The translations under genes and the position numbers were made by a program. Below the pieces are notes generated by a model. It did not search any database and had not been told where the DNA came from. It saw only the letters and a program-made list of their open reading frames with translations. Below, in pieces: positions 18,505 through 26,707 of a stretch of DNA of 64,000 nucleotides. The stretch spans positions 1-64,000 of the forward strand of contig JANZZG010000008.1 in the NCBI GenBank assembly GCA_026419515.1, in the 5' to 3' direction. Each line of letters starts with the position of its first letter. Positions within the stretch are counted from its first letter, which is position 1. This DNA is from Methylophilaceae bacterium. Lineage in GTDB: Bacteria > Pseudomonadota > Gammaproteobacteria > Burkholderiales > Methylophilaceae.

Positions 18505-21175
18505 ACTGCAATTTGCGCTCAGGCAGACGCAGCAGCGGCAACACCTCGCAATGGCGCAAATCGGCCTCGTCCCGGAACTTCACCGCCGCCTCGCCCGCCA
18601 GAATCTCCATGGCGATGGCCTCGAGGCGTTCCCGCCAGTGCGCCAAGAGTGCCTGCCAGCTCGGAAAACGTGTTTCGGGGAACACGCTACGCGCACCCTC
18701 CAGGGCTTTCACACCGGGCAGGATGCCATCCGTCGCGGCGATGCCGATGAACTGCTGCGCATCCGCGCGCACCTTGGCGTAACAGACGGCCGCCACCTCC
18801 TCGTCGGCCATGGCCAGCGCAGCGTACACCGGCAGCTGCGGATCGGCGATGCGGTCTTCCGCCCAGCTGCGGAAGTCCGGCTTGCTGCCGGTCTTGTAAT
18901 CCAGGACCACCCATCGGCCGTCCTCCAGCCGGTCGATGCGGTCCAGGGTGAGGCTGACCCGCAAGCCGGCGATATCGAGCGTCACCTGGCGTTCGCAGTC
19001 TTGCACCACGAACGGCGGGCGCGTCCTCTCGTATTCCAGCCAGACGGTCAGCAGGGCTTGCAAGCGCTGCCTTTCCAGCGTCAGGAAAACGGGCGGCAGG
19101 GACACCTCCAGCGTTTCACAAAACCGGTGCAGTCCTTGCTCCACCGCCCGATCGATGGCATCCGCGAGCGCGTCTTGTCCCATGCCTTGTAGCCACGCCG
19201 AATCGCGTCCCCGCCAAAAGCACTGCAGCACGGCGTGTAGCAAACTGCCGCGCTGCAGCGCGTCCAGCCCCTCGACCGGCTGATCAAGGGGGCGGGCGCC
19301 AAGGCGGTAGCGGAAATAGGCCCATGCCGGACAGACCGCCTGGGCCCGGAGCAGGCCGGTGCCGCCGCGCACTTGTTCATCCGCCGCCACTGGTGGAGCG
19401 CGGTGATCGTCCAGCCACTGCATGGCGGCGGGCTGCGCCAACCGTTCGGCCAGGGTGGACGCGTACGCGGGCGGATGCGGCCATGACGGCACGTCTTCCA
19501 GCAGCGGGCTGGGGCGCAACTCGCGCTCGCCTTCTTTGCGCGCCCAGGACAGTACCACCTCGGGCGCACTGGAGAAGATGCGGTGCTGGATGACCTGGGC
19601 GAATTCGGCCTGGATCCGGGCATCCGCGCCGGGCGCCCTTGCGGCGCGCTGGGCGGCGGCGGACAGCAGTGGGTTGGGACAGGGGGGTGGCGGCCACAAA
19701 TGATCGTTCATGCCCATCACCCAGACCGCGTCCAGCGGAACGGCAGCGGTTTCCAGCATGCCCATCACCAGAATCTGGGCTGTCCCATCGGCTTCGGGCT
19801 GGAAAATGCGCGTGCGGCAAAGACGCCCCAACCGCTTCCAGGCCGTCATCGCGTCCAGTGTGCCAAGCAGATCGTTCAGACGGGCGAACGCCTCCAGCGT
19901 TTCGGTCCATGCACGGTGCGCCTGGAATTCGTGGCTAGACAGACTACGCTCGCCTGGCCAGCCGGCGGCGGCGAGTAACGTCGCAAAAGCCTTTGCCCAA
20001 GCAGCTGCGCCCTGCCGGCGCGGCCAGTTGCCGGCTTCGGCGTGCAGGGCCTGCAGATGAGCGGACAGGCAGGCGATCGGCAAGCCATCCCGTAATGCAA
20101 TCTCGGCAAGCCGCACTACCTGCTCCAAGCGCACGGCCGGTGGTAACTTACGCCTCATGCGTGCTTCCAGCAACGCACGCGCGTCGGCTTCCCGTACACC
20201 ACTCGACCAATACACGTCGCGCAGCAGGCAACCGAATGCCTGCTGGGAGAATTGCGGGCGCTGCACTGCCAATCCGATCAACTCCAGCGCGCAGGCCACC
20301 AATGGATGCGCAGCCAGGGGTTCACCCAAAGAAATGTCATAATGGCGCCGCCCCTCGCTCCGGGCAGGAAATACCGTTTCCGGATGCAAGACGTCGTCGA
20401 GCAAGGCAGACAGACAGCTACGCCGCACATCCAAATCGGGGACCATGATGGCGAGCATGGCCGTCGGACAAGCTTCGAGCTTGGCACGTACCCAAGCGAC
20501 GGCCGCCCGGCATTCTGCTTCGGCATCTTCGCACGCCAGCTGCCAGCTCTGGGCCTGAGGTCGACGTTCCGGCTCCAAGAGGGATACCCTGACGCCCCGA
20601 TCGCGCAGCACCTCGATCAATCGCTGTTCTTGGGGACCCAAGCGGTCGAATCCAGCCAAATGAATCTTCCCGGGCAACGTCTTGATTCCCCGTTGCAGGA
20701 TGTCGATCTGCAGCTTGCGCAAGCGCGCCGCCTCCATTACCCGATGGTGGTCGCACAAGGCTCGAAAAGCTTCCCGCCAGCGCATGAACTGACGGGTTTC
20801 TTCCGTCAGTTCATGCGCGGACACCGACACCCCCCAACCCTCCACCAAGGCGTTTGCTTCGGCAGCAATGCGCACTATACCGGCGATATCGAATAACGGC
20901 AGCGCTGCGTCATCCGTCAAACATTGCGCGATGGCTTGCTCCCATAGCAGCAGTTCGGCCGCCTCGTCGAGTGGCCGCACCGGCAGCGCATCCATCTCGA
21001 CCTCCCCTGTCAGCAAGGCGCGTTCCACGGTATCGTCCAACCATTGTGCCAGCGTCAGCACCGTAGGCGGCTGCCATCGAGCATGACCGGCGGCGCGCTG
21101 TGCCAGGTCGTATGCCTGCCGCGTCATCCACGCCAGACGTGCCGTGGAACAGAGAATCAGAGGAGCCTCAGACAT
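18476..21175 (-). CDS. PD-(D/E)XK nuclease, AddB-like DNA repair protein
   Basis: 899 aa. The C-terminal third holds the nuclease core RIDRLEDGRWVVLDYKTGSKP with downstream ADPQLPVYAAL, as in RecB-family nucleases. The N-terminal part resembles an inactivated helicase: it has VLTLAQWLDD and a FDRLGPQEQRLIEVL stretch but I see no intact Walker A. This matches AddB-like proteins of beta- and gammaproteobacteria. It is encoded immediately before, and overlaps, the AddA-like helicase, so the two should form a heterodimer that resects DNA breaks. Whether recBCD exists elsewhere is unknown. Confidence 0.82.
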   Translation of the reverse strand: MSEAPLILCSTARLAWMTRQAYDLAQRAAGHARWQPPTVLTLAQWLDDTVERALLTGEVEMDALPVRPLDEAAELLLWEQAIAQCLTDDAALPLFDIAGIVRIAAEANALVEGWGVSVSAHELTEETRQFMRWREAFRALCDHHRVMEAARLRKLQIDILQRGIKTLPGKIHLAGFDRLGPQEQRLIEVLRDRGVRVSLLEPERRPQAQSWQLACEDAEAECRAAVAWVRAKLEACPTAMLAIMVPDLDVRRSCLSALLDDVLHPETVFPARSEGRRHYDISLGEPLAAHPLVACALELIGLAVQRPQFSQQAFGCLLRDVYWSSGVREADARALLEARMRRKLPPAVRLEQVVRLAEIALRDGLPIACLSAHLQALHAEAGNWPRRQGAAAWAKAFATLLAAAGWPGERSLSSHEFQAHRAWTETLEAFARLNDLLGTLDAMTAWKRLGRLCRTRIFQPEADGTAQILVMGMLETAAVPLDAVWVMGMNDHLWPPPPCPNPLLSAAAQRAARAPGADARIQAEFAQVIQHRIFSSAPEVVLSWARKEGERELRPSPLLEDVPSWPHPPAYASTLAERLAQPAAMQWLDDHRAPPVAADEQVRGGTGLLRAQAVCPAWAYFRYRLGARPLDQPVEGLDALQRGSLLHAVLQCFWRGRDSAWLQGMGQDALADAIDRAVEQGLHRFCETLEVSLPPVFLTLERQRLQALLTVWLEYERTRPPFVVQDCERQVTLDIAGLRVSLTLDRIDRLEDGRWVVLDYKTGSKPDFRSWAEDRIADPQLPVYAALAMADEEVAAVCYAKVRADAQQFIGIAATDGILPGVKALEGARSVFPETRFPSWQALLAHWRERLEAIAMEILAGEAAVKFRDEADLRHCEVLPLLRLPERKLQYERGGWYRA

Positions 21176-21232
21176 GCAGCGATTTTATCCTCACAGTTTC
21201 TCATCGCACACCTTGCGGTAAAATTCGAATTT

Positions 21233-21730
21233 GTGTCCAATCCCAAAAATTACATCACGCCGGAAGGCTATGCCGCGCTCAAGGCCGAATTCGACCACCT
21301 CTACAAGGTGGAGCGTCCCCGTGTCGTGGCCGATGTGGCCTGGGCCGCTTCCAATGGTGACCGCAGCGAGAATGCCGACTATATTTATGGCAAACGGCGG
21401 TTGCGCCAGATCGATGCACGCCTGAAATTCCTGATGAGGCGCATGGAACTGGCCGAAGTGGTCGATCCGGCGCACCAGCAGGGTCTGGAGAAAGTCTATT
21501 TCGGGGCCTGGGTGACGCTCTATGACCTTAGTAAAGACTGTGAAATCACTTACCGCATCGTCGGTCAGGATGAGCTCAATCCCAGCAAGGGCTATATCAG
21601 CTGGATCTCACCGCTCGGCAAGGCCTTGCTCGGCAAAGGCGAAGGGGATATCGTGAAAGTGAGCACGCCCGGCGGCATGGAAGAATTCGAGATCATCGCT
21701 GTCTCCTACACGCCGCCGAAAGAAGACTAA
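21233..21730 (+). CDS. greB: Transcription elongation factor GreB
   Basis: 165 aa from a GTG. The N-terminal coiled coil carries the acidic tip GDRSENADYIYGKRRLRQID, which reaches the RNA polymerase active site and stimulates cleavage of backtracked transcripts. The C-terminal FKBP-like domain reads VTLYDLSKDCEITYRIVGQDE to ISPLGKALLGKGEGD. YIYGKRRL is typical of GreB rather than GreA. The stop overlaps the stop of the convergent kinase gene by 4 bases. Confidence 0.92.
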   Translation: MSNPKNYITPEGYAALKAEFDHLYKVERPRVVADVAWAASNGDRSENADYIYGKRRLRQIDARLKFLMRRMELAEVVDPAHQQGLEKVYFGAWVTLYDLSKDCEITYRIVGQDELNPSKGYISWISPLGKALLGKGEGDIVKVSTPGGMEEFEIIAVSYTPPKED

Positions 21731-23010
21731 CCCAGCAGCGTGGCCAACTCGGTGCTGGCCATGGACAAACGCTGCACCAGGATTTTCAGGAAAGCGCGGT
21801 TGAACTTCAGCTGCAGGTTGTCCGAGGCCTGCATCAGGGCGTCCGCCTTGATCTTGATCAGCATGACATCGGTGGCGGCGGTGATGGTGGCGGTACGCAT
21901 GGACTTGGTCTGCTCGATATAGGCCATCTCGCCGAAGCAATCCCCGGTCTTCAGTCTGTTGAGCAGCTTCTTCATCTTGGTGACGGTCACTTCGCCATCG
22001 GCGATGATGAAAAACGAGTTGCCGATATCCCCTTCCTTCACCAGCACCTTGCCGGCCGGTAGCCTGCGCCAGTCGCTCACCCGCAGCACCTCCCACAGCT
22101 CGACATCGGTAAACTCCTTGAAGAATGCCAGTTTCTTGAGTGTGTTGAACTTTTCGGAATCGCTGACCACTTTCTCGGACACCGTGGCCGGGCTGACGCA
22201 GGAAGCGAGGTCGGAGGCGAAATCCGCCCAATGCTGATATCGTGCGGACAAACTTTTTTCCATCGCCTTGTGCACGATGCGCGCCAGCTCCGGGCTCACC
22301 TCGGGGCGCAGCTGGCGTACGTCACGTGGCGCTTCATGGACGATCTTGTGGACCAGGGCATAGGCATTGTCCGCTTCGTAAGGCAGATGTCCGGTGAGTA
22401 GACGGTACAGCACCACCCCCAAGGAGTAGATGTCGGACTGAAAAGTGAGCGGTTCTTCGCGTACCTGCTCCGGAGACATGTAAGCGGGCGAGCCCACACC
22501 GACAAGCTGGGTTTTTTCCATGTCGGTCATCAGCGCCGCGCCGAAATCGGTGATCTTGATCTCGCCGTTGTCGCACAGCAGGATGTTGGCGGGCTTGATG
22601 TCGCGGTGGATGATGCCCTGGCGGCAGGCGAAGTCGAGTGCCGTGCAGCACTTGAAGATGATTTGCACTACCTGCGGGATAGGCAACAGGGTATCGGGGT
22701 CGGCATACTCGTCCAGTGCCTTGCCGTTTACCAGCTCCATCACGATGTAGCGCTGGGAGCCCTCCACCGAAGCATCGAAAATGTTCACGATGTGGGGATG
22801 GTTGAGCTTGCCGACCAATGCCGCTTCGGTGATGAACAGCTTCTCGAACTTGCTGCGCTGCGCCTCGCTGGCAAAGCCGTCTGGGTTGAATACCTTGATC
22901 GCCACGTCCCGATTGGTGAAGGGGTCTCGCCCACGATACACCACGCTGGTGGCCCCCCGGCCAAGCTCGTCGAACACCGCATATTTGGCAATGTAGAGTG
23001 GAACAGCCAC
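21727..23010 (-). CDS. Ser/Thr protein kinase fused to a cyclic nucleotide-binding domain
   Basis: 427 aa from GTG 23010; the start is uncertain because no strong ribosome-binding site is seen and the frame stays open to 23115. Kinase features: GRGATSVVYRG glycine loop, Lys39 in VAIKVF, Glu63, HRDIKPAN (135-142), DFG (155-157), and SPAYMSPEQ. It has no transmembrane segment. Residues about 295-390 form a CNB domain with FGEMAYIE and RTAT, including Glu361 and Arg372 that contact the cyclic-phosphate in cAMP-binding proteins. It may be a cAMP- or cGMP-controlled kinase, or the domain may bind without regulation. Confidence 0.88.
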   Translation of the reverse strand: MAVPLYIAKYAVFDELGRGATSVVYRGRDPFTNRDVAIKVFNPDGFASEAQRSKFEKLFITEAALVGKLNHPHIVNIFDASVEGSQRYIVMELVNGKALDEYADPDTLLPIPQVVQIIFKCCTALDFACRQGIIHRDIKPANILLCDNGEIKITDFGAALMTDMEKTQLVGVGSPAYMSPEQVREEPLTFQSDIYSLGVVLYRLLTGHLPYEADNAYALVHKIVHEAPRDVRQLRPEVSPELARIVHKAMEKSLSARYQHWADFASDLASCVSPATVSEKVVSDSEKFNTLKKLAFFKEFTDVELWEVLRVSDWRRLPAGKVLVKEGDIGNSFFIIADGEVTVTKMKKLLNRLKTGDCFGEMAYIEQTKSMRTATITAATDVMLIKIKADALMQASDNLQLKFNRAFLKILVQRLSMASTELATLLG

Positions 23011-23012
23011 AG

Positions 23013-23324
23013 TCAGTCCACGCAACGCGGGAGCTCGGCGTCGGCGCGCCCCTCGAACATGTCCACCGTGCGCGGGCAGCGCATCGGCCGGGTACGTCGT
23101 GCGCCCTTGCCGCACCTCGATGTCAGATCAACATAGGGCGTTGCGCTGATCCGGAAATAGCCCCCACCCACCAGATTTGCGGCATCGGTTTCGAACACAT
23201 TGGCGGGCGTTTTCAAGTTCCGCAGTGTCAAGCGACCCTTGTGGCCGACCTTCAAAACCAGGTAGGCGACGACGTTGCCACCGGCCTGACGCTTCCCCCA
23301 GATTTCGCCCGCATGCACATGCAT
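23013..23324 (-). CDS. Hypothetical protein upstream of the kinase
   Basis: 103 aa, not recognised. It ends two bases before the kinase GTG, which suggests co-translation. It has no signal peptide or membrane segment. The middle reads like a folded protein (YLVLKVGHKGRLTLRNLKTPANVFETDAANLVGGGYFRIS), while the tail is basic with three cysteines. No ribosome-binding site precedes the ATG, so the gene could be spurious or start elsewhere. Confidence 0.45.
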   Translation of the reverse strand: MHVHAGEIWGKRQAGGNVVAYLVLKVGHKGRLTLRNLKTPANVFETDAANLVGGGYFRISATPYVDLTSRCGKGARRTRPMRCPRTVDMFEGRADAELPRCVD

Positions 23325-23530
23325 GAAAAAAGTCTAGCAGGCTATTCTCCCGAATGAAACGGTAATGCACTAGAATGATGCCGCACTCCAGTCGTCGACG
23401 GAATTTTTCCACAAATTTTGACTCTCACCGCTGGCTCGGAACGATTCTTGCCTTTTTCGAGACGCCAGTACGCTTTGCTGTTTGAGCTGCAACGGCGTTT
23501 TGTGAACATGATCAACAGGAGAACATCTAC
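23325..23530. other. Intergenic region between the divergent hypothetical/kinase genes and the beta-propeller gene
   Basis: 206 bases with no coding signal I trust. It contains a TTGACT about 17 bases before ACGATT, and a TTGAGC further on, but neither gives a convincing sigma-70 promoter. AGGAGA just before 23531 is the ribosome-binding site of the beta-propeller gene. Confidence 0.6.
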
Positions 23531-24595
23531 ATGGAACCGAAGCAAATCAAGCGCCTATCCTTTGCCCTGCTGCTGACTTTGGGCGTGGCGGGCGCCGCCC
23601 ATGCCGGCGGCACGGGGGTGGCCTATGTCACCAGCCAAGATGGGAGCGGTGTCACCGTCATCGACCTCGACACTTTGGAGGTCTCCGCCAAGCTGGACAC
23701 CGGCGCCAAGGGGTCACGTGGCTTGGGGGTTACAGCCAATGGCAAATGGTTGGTAACAGCCAACAAGGATGAAGGCAACATTTCCATCATCGACACCTCG
23801 GGCAGCACGCCACCCCGCTTCGTCACCATCGGCAAGAACCCGGAGTTCGTGCGAGTTCATGGCGACAAAGCCTATGTGACCTACGAACCCAGCTCCAAGT
23901 CCGGTCCCCCGCCCAAGCCGGGGACGCCGGAAGCCAAGGATGACGACGCGGAAGAAGCCCTCCCCGGTCACATCGCCATCGTCGATCTGAAAAAAGCCAA
24001 GATCGTCAAGGACATCACCGGCAAGCCGGAAACCGAGGGCGTGGAATTCTCCAAAGATGGCCGCAAGATGATCGTCACCAACGAATCGGACAATTCGATT
24101 ACCGTGCATGACATGAAATCCGGCAGGCTGCTGAAAACCATCCCGGTCGGCAGCTACGGTGAACGGCCGCGCGGTATCAAGACCTCTCCCGACGGCAAGA
24201 CCGTGGTCACCACCCTGGAGTATGCTGACAAGATGCTGGTGATGAACGATAAGTTCGAAGTGGTGAAGGAAGTCCCCACCGGCAAAACGCCTTACGGCGT
24301 GTCTTTCGACCGCAAGGGCGAGCGGGTGTTCGTGGCTGCGAACAAGGAGAAGGTGCTGCAGGTGTTCGATGCCAAAACCTTCGGCAAGATCAAGGACATC
24401 CCGACCGGTGAGCGCTGCTGGCATTTCACCTTCACTCCGGACGACCGACAGATCCTCCTGGCTTGTGGCAAGTCCAACGAGGTGGTGGTGATCGACGCCG
24501 ACGCGCTGGAAGTCACCAAACGCATCCCGGTCCCGGACATGCCATGGGGCGTGGTCGCCTATCCCAAGTCCATGGGCAGCCTGGACCGGCCCTGA
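23531..24595 (+). CDS. Secreted YVTN/YncE-like beta-propeller protein
   Basis: 354 aa with a signal peptide (cleavage near AHA-GGTG). The mature protein is a run of about seven propeller blades with the pattern VIDLDTLEV...GxxGRGLxVTANGKWLVTAN, repeated as SKDGRKMIVTNESDNSITVHD, SPDGKTVVTTLEYADKMLVM and so on. One loop (about residues 117-140) is a proline- and acid-rich insert (PPPKPGTPEAKDDDAEEA). Similar periplasmic propellers occur near PQQ-dependent oxidation and nitrite-reductase genes, but nothing here proves such a role. It is monocistronic, convergent with tpiA. Confidence 0.85.
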   Translation: MEPKQIKRLSFALLLTLGVAGAAHAGGTGVAYVTSQDGSGVTVIDLDTLEVSAKLDTGAKGSRGLGVTANGKWLVTANKDEGNISIIDTSGSTPPRFVTIGKNPEFVRVHGDKAYVTYEPSSKSGPPPKPGTPEAKDDDAEEALPGHIAIVDLKKAKIVKDITGKPETEGVEFSKDGRKMIVTNESDNSITVHDMKSGRLLKTIPVGSYGERPRGIKTSPDGKTVVTTLEYADKMLVMNDKFEVVKEVPTGKTPYGVSFDRKGERVFVAANKEKVLQVFDAKTFGKIKDIPTGERCWHFTFTPDDRQILLACGKSNEVVVIDADALEVTKRIPVPDMPWGVVAYPKSMGSLDRP

Positions 24596-24629
24596 CGAAA
24601 AGCTGCGGAGGAGGCGTCTGCGGCGCGGC

Positions 24630-25385
24630 TTAATTGGCTGCGCGGCAGATGCCGATGAACTCCTCGGCCTTGATGGAAGCGCGCCCGACCAGACCGCCAT
24701 CGACATTGGGCATGGCGAACATAGCCGCTGCGTTCGCGGCCGTCAGGCTGCCACCATACAAAATACGCACTTGCCGGGCGATTTCGGGATCACAGCGTGC
24801 GATGCGGTTGCGAATGAACTGGTGCACTTCCTCGGCCTGATCCGGCGTGGCGGGATTGTCGGACCCCACCGCCCACAACGGCTCATAGGCGAGCACGGCG
24901 CGTCTGAGCACCTCCACGCCATACCGCCGCATGACGGAATCGAGCTGGCGCCCCACGATGAACTCTGTCCAGTCGGAATCCCGTTCCTCGCGCGACTCTC
25001 CCATGCACAAGATGGGGATCAGGCCTGCCTCCTGTGCGGCGTGAAAGCGTGCTGCCGCCGTATCGTCGGTTTCGTGGAACTGCAGGCGCCGTTCCGAGTG
25101 ACCGACGAGTACATGGGTACAGCCAAAATCGACCAGCATGGCGGGCGACACCGCGCCAGTCAGGGCACCATCCTTGGTGGCGCACAGATTCTGTGCGCCC
25201 CACATCACGTTGCTGCCCTGCAGTAGGCTCTGCGCCTGATACAAATAGGGATAGGGCACGCACACTACATAATCGGCATTGCGATAATCGCGCACCCCGT
25301 TGACGATCTTTTCCAGCAACACCCGGTTGCCTGCCGTGCTGCCATGCATCTTCCAGTTGCCGACCACCAGCTTGCGACGCATCAT
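24630..25385 (-). CDS. tpiA: Triosephosphate isomerase
   Basis: 251 aa. GGAG precedes a double ATG; the first is taken, and the second at 25382 is equally possible. Catalytic residues are in place: Lys in GNWKMHG, His in VLVGHSERR, Glu in AYEPLWAVGS, and the phosphate loop YGGSLTAANAAAMF plus GGLVGRASI. It interconverts dihydroxyacetone phosphate and glyceraldehyde 3-phosphate. In many proteobacteria secG follows tpiA; here the next gene is the convergent beta-propeller gene instead. Confidence 0.95.
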   Translation of the reverse strand: MMRRKLVVGNWKMHGSTAGNRVLLEKIVNGVRDYRNADYVVCVPYPYLYQAQSLLQGSNVMWGAQNLCATKDGALTGAVSPAMLVDFGCTHVLVGHSERRLQFHETDDTAAARFHAAQEAGLIPILCMGESREERDSDWTEFIVGRQLDSVMRRYGVEVLRRAVLAYEPLWAVGSDNPATPDQAEEVHQFIRNRIARCDPEIARQVRILYGGSLTAANAAAMFAMPNVDGGLVGRASIKAEEFIGICRAAN

Positions 25386-25465
25386 GTTTTCTCCACGCCA
25401 AAACCGGGGCATGATAGCAACCACCGGCTTCAGGGTCTATGCCCCCATTGCCTGGCGGGGAGCGT

Positions 25466-26686
25466 ATGGGCACAATGTCCGCCATGCGTAATCCCGCCTT
25501 TCTCAAACTGCTCGCCTTCCGCCTCTTCATCGTCCTGGCCTACCAGATCACCGCCGTGGTGGTGGGCTGGCACATCTACGAGCTGACACGCGACCCGCTG
25601 GCGCTGGGGCTGATCGGGCTGGCCGAGGCCCTGCCCTATTTCGCCTGTGCGCTGTTTGGCGGTTATGCAGTGGACCACTACTCACGGCGCGGCTTCGCGG
25701 TATTCGCCTGCATCGTGATCGGGCTCAACGCGCTGGCCCTGGCCGGCGTCGCGGAAGGGCTGCTCGATGGCAGCCCCACCTTGTGGATCTATGGTGCCAT
25801 CGCCTTCACCGGCGTGGCACGCGCCTTTATCGGCCCCTCCTACAACGCGCTGTTTGCACTCATCCTGCCGCGTGCCCAGTATGCCCGCGCCGCCGGCATC
25901 GGCACCTCGGTCTTCCAGTTCGGACTGGTGACTGGTCCAGCGCTGGGCGGGGCACTGGTCGGCTGGGCGGACAAGACCACCGCCTATGCCGTGGCTGCCG
26001 TGCTGTCCGCAGCGGCCACCCTCGCCCTGTTGCTGTTACGCGTCCAGGAGCCGCCACCGGCCGAGCCCGCTCCCGTTTTCGCCAGCATCGCCGAAGGGTT
26101 GCGCTTCGTGATCGGCAACCAGGTGATCTTCGGCGCCCAGATGCTGGACATGTTCGCCGTGCTGTTCGGCGGCGCGGTCGCCATGCTGCCTGCGTTCATC
26201 CACGAGATCTACCATACCGGCCCGGAGGGCCTGGGCATCCTGCGGGCCGCACCCGCCATCGGCGCCGTCATCACCGGATTGGTGCTGGCGCGCCACCCCA
26301 TCGACCGGCACGCCGGACGCTGGCTGCTGGGGGCGGTGGCCGGCTTCGGCCTCTGCATCATCGCCTTCGCCCTGTGTACGCATTTCTGGCTAGCAGCATT
26401 CCTACTGCTGGCCTCAGGCGCGTTTGACGGGATCTCGATCGTGATGCGCGCCACCATCATGCAGCTGGCGACCCCGGATGCCATGCGCGGGCGGGTTGCC
26501 GCCATCAACGGCATCTTCATCGGTTCCTCCAACGAAATCGGCGCCTTCGAGTCCGGGGTCGCCGCCCGGCTGATGGGCCTGGTGCCCTCGGTGGTATTCG
26601 GCGGCGTGATGACGCTGATCGTGGTCGCCGCCACCGCACGCTATGCCCCCAAGCTGCGCGCGCTGGAACTCCACCAGTTAAAATGA
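25466..26686 (+). CDS. Major facilitator superfamily transporter (EntS-like)
   Basis: 406 aa from ATG 25466, with GGGGAG just upstream; ATG 25484 is also possible. About 12 hydrophobic segments are seen. MFS motif A is GGYAVDHYSRRG after the second helix, and QFGLVTGPALGGALVGW lies in the fifth. The overall pattern (AFIGPSYNALFALILPR, MRGRVAAINGIFIGSSNEIGAFESG) matches the EntS/MFS_3 exporter group. It diverges from tpiA. Only 21 bases separate it from the efflux lipoprotein gene, so it may belong to the efflux operon. Confidence 0.85.
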   Translation: MGTMSAMRNPAFLKLLAFRLFIVLAYQITAVVVGWHIYELTRDPLALGLIGLAEALPYFACALFGGYAVDHYSRRGFAVFACIVIGLNALALAGVAEGLLDGSPTLWIYGAIAFTGVARAFIGPSYNALFALILPRAQYARAAGIGTSVFQFGLVTGPALGGALVGWADKTTAYAVAAVLSAAATLALLLLRVQEPPPAEPAPVFASIAEGLRFVIGNQVIFGAQMLDMFAVLFGGAVAMLPAFIHEIYHTGPEGLGILRAAPAIGAVITGLVLARHPIDRHAGRWLLGAVAGFGLCIIAFALCTHFWLAAFLLLASGAFDGISIVMRATIMQLATPDAMRGRVAAINGIFIGSSNEIGAFESGVAARLMGLVPSVVFGGVMTLIVVAATARYAPKLRALELHQLK

Positions 26687-26707
26687 GTCTTTGTTTGAAC
26701 CATTCTT

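Noticed and set aside
24600-24631. Possible hairpin AAGCTGCG/CGCGGCTT between the beta-propeller gene and tpiA
   Set aside because: It has a G-T pair and a 16-base loop, no T run follows, and it overlaps the tpiA stop, so I do not call a terminator.
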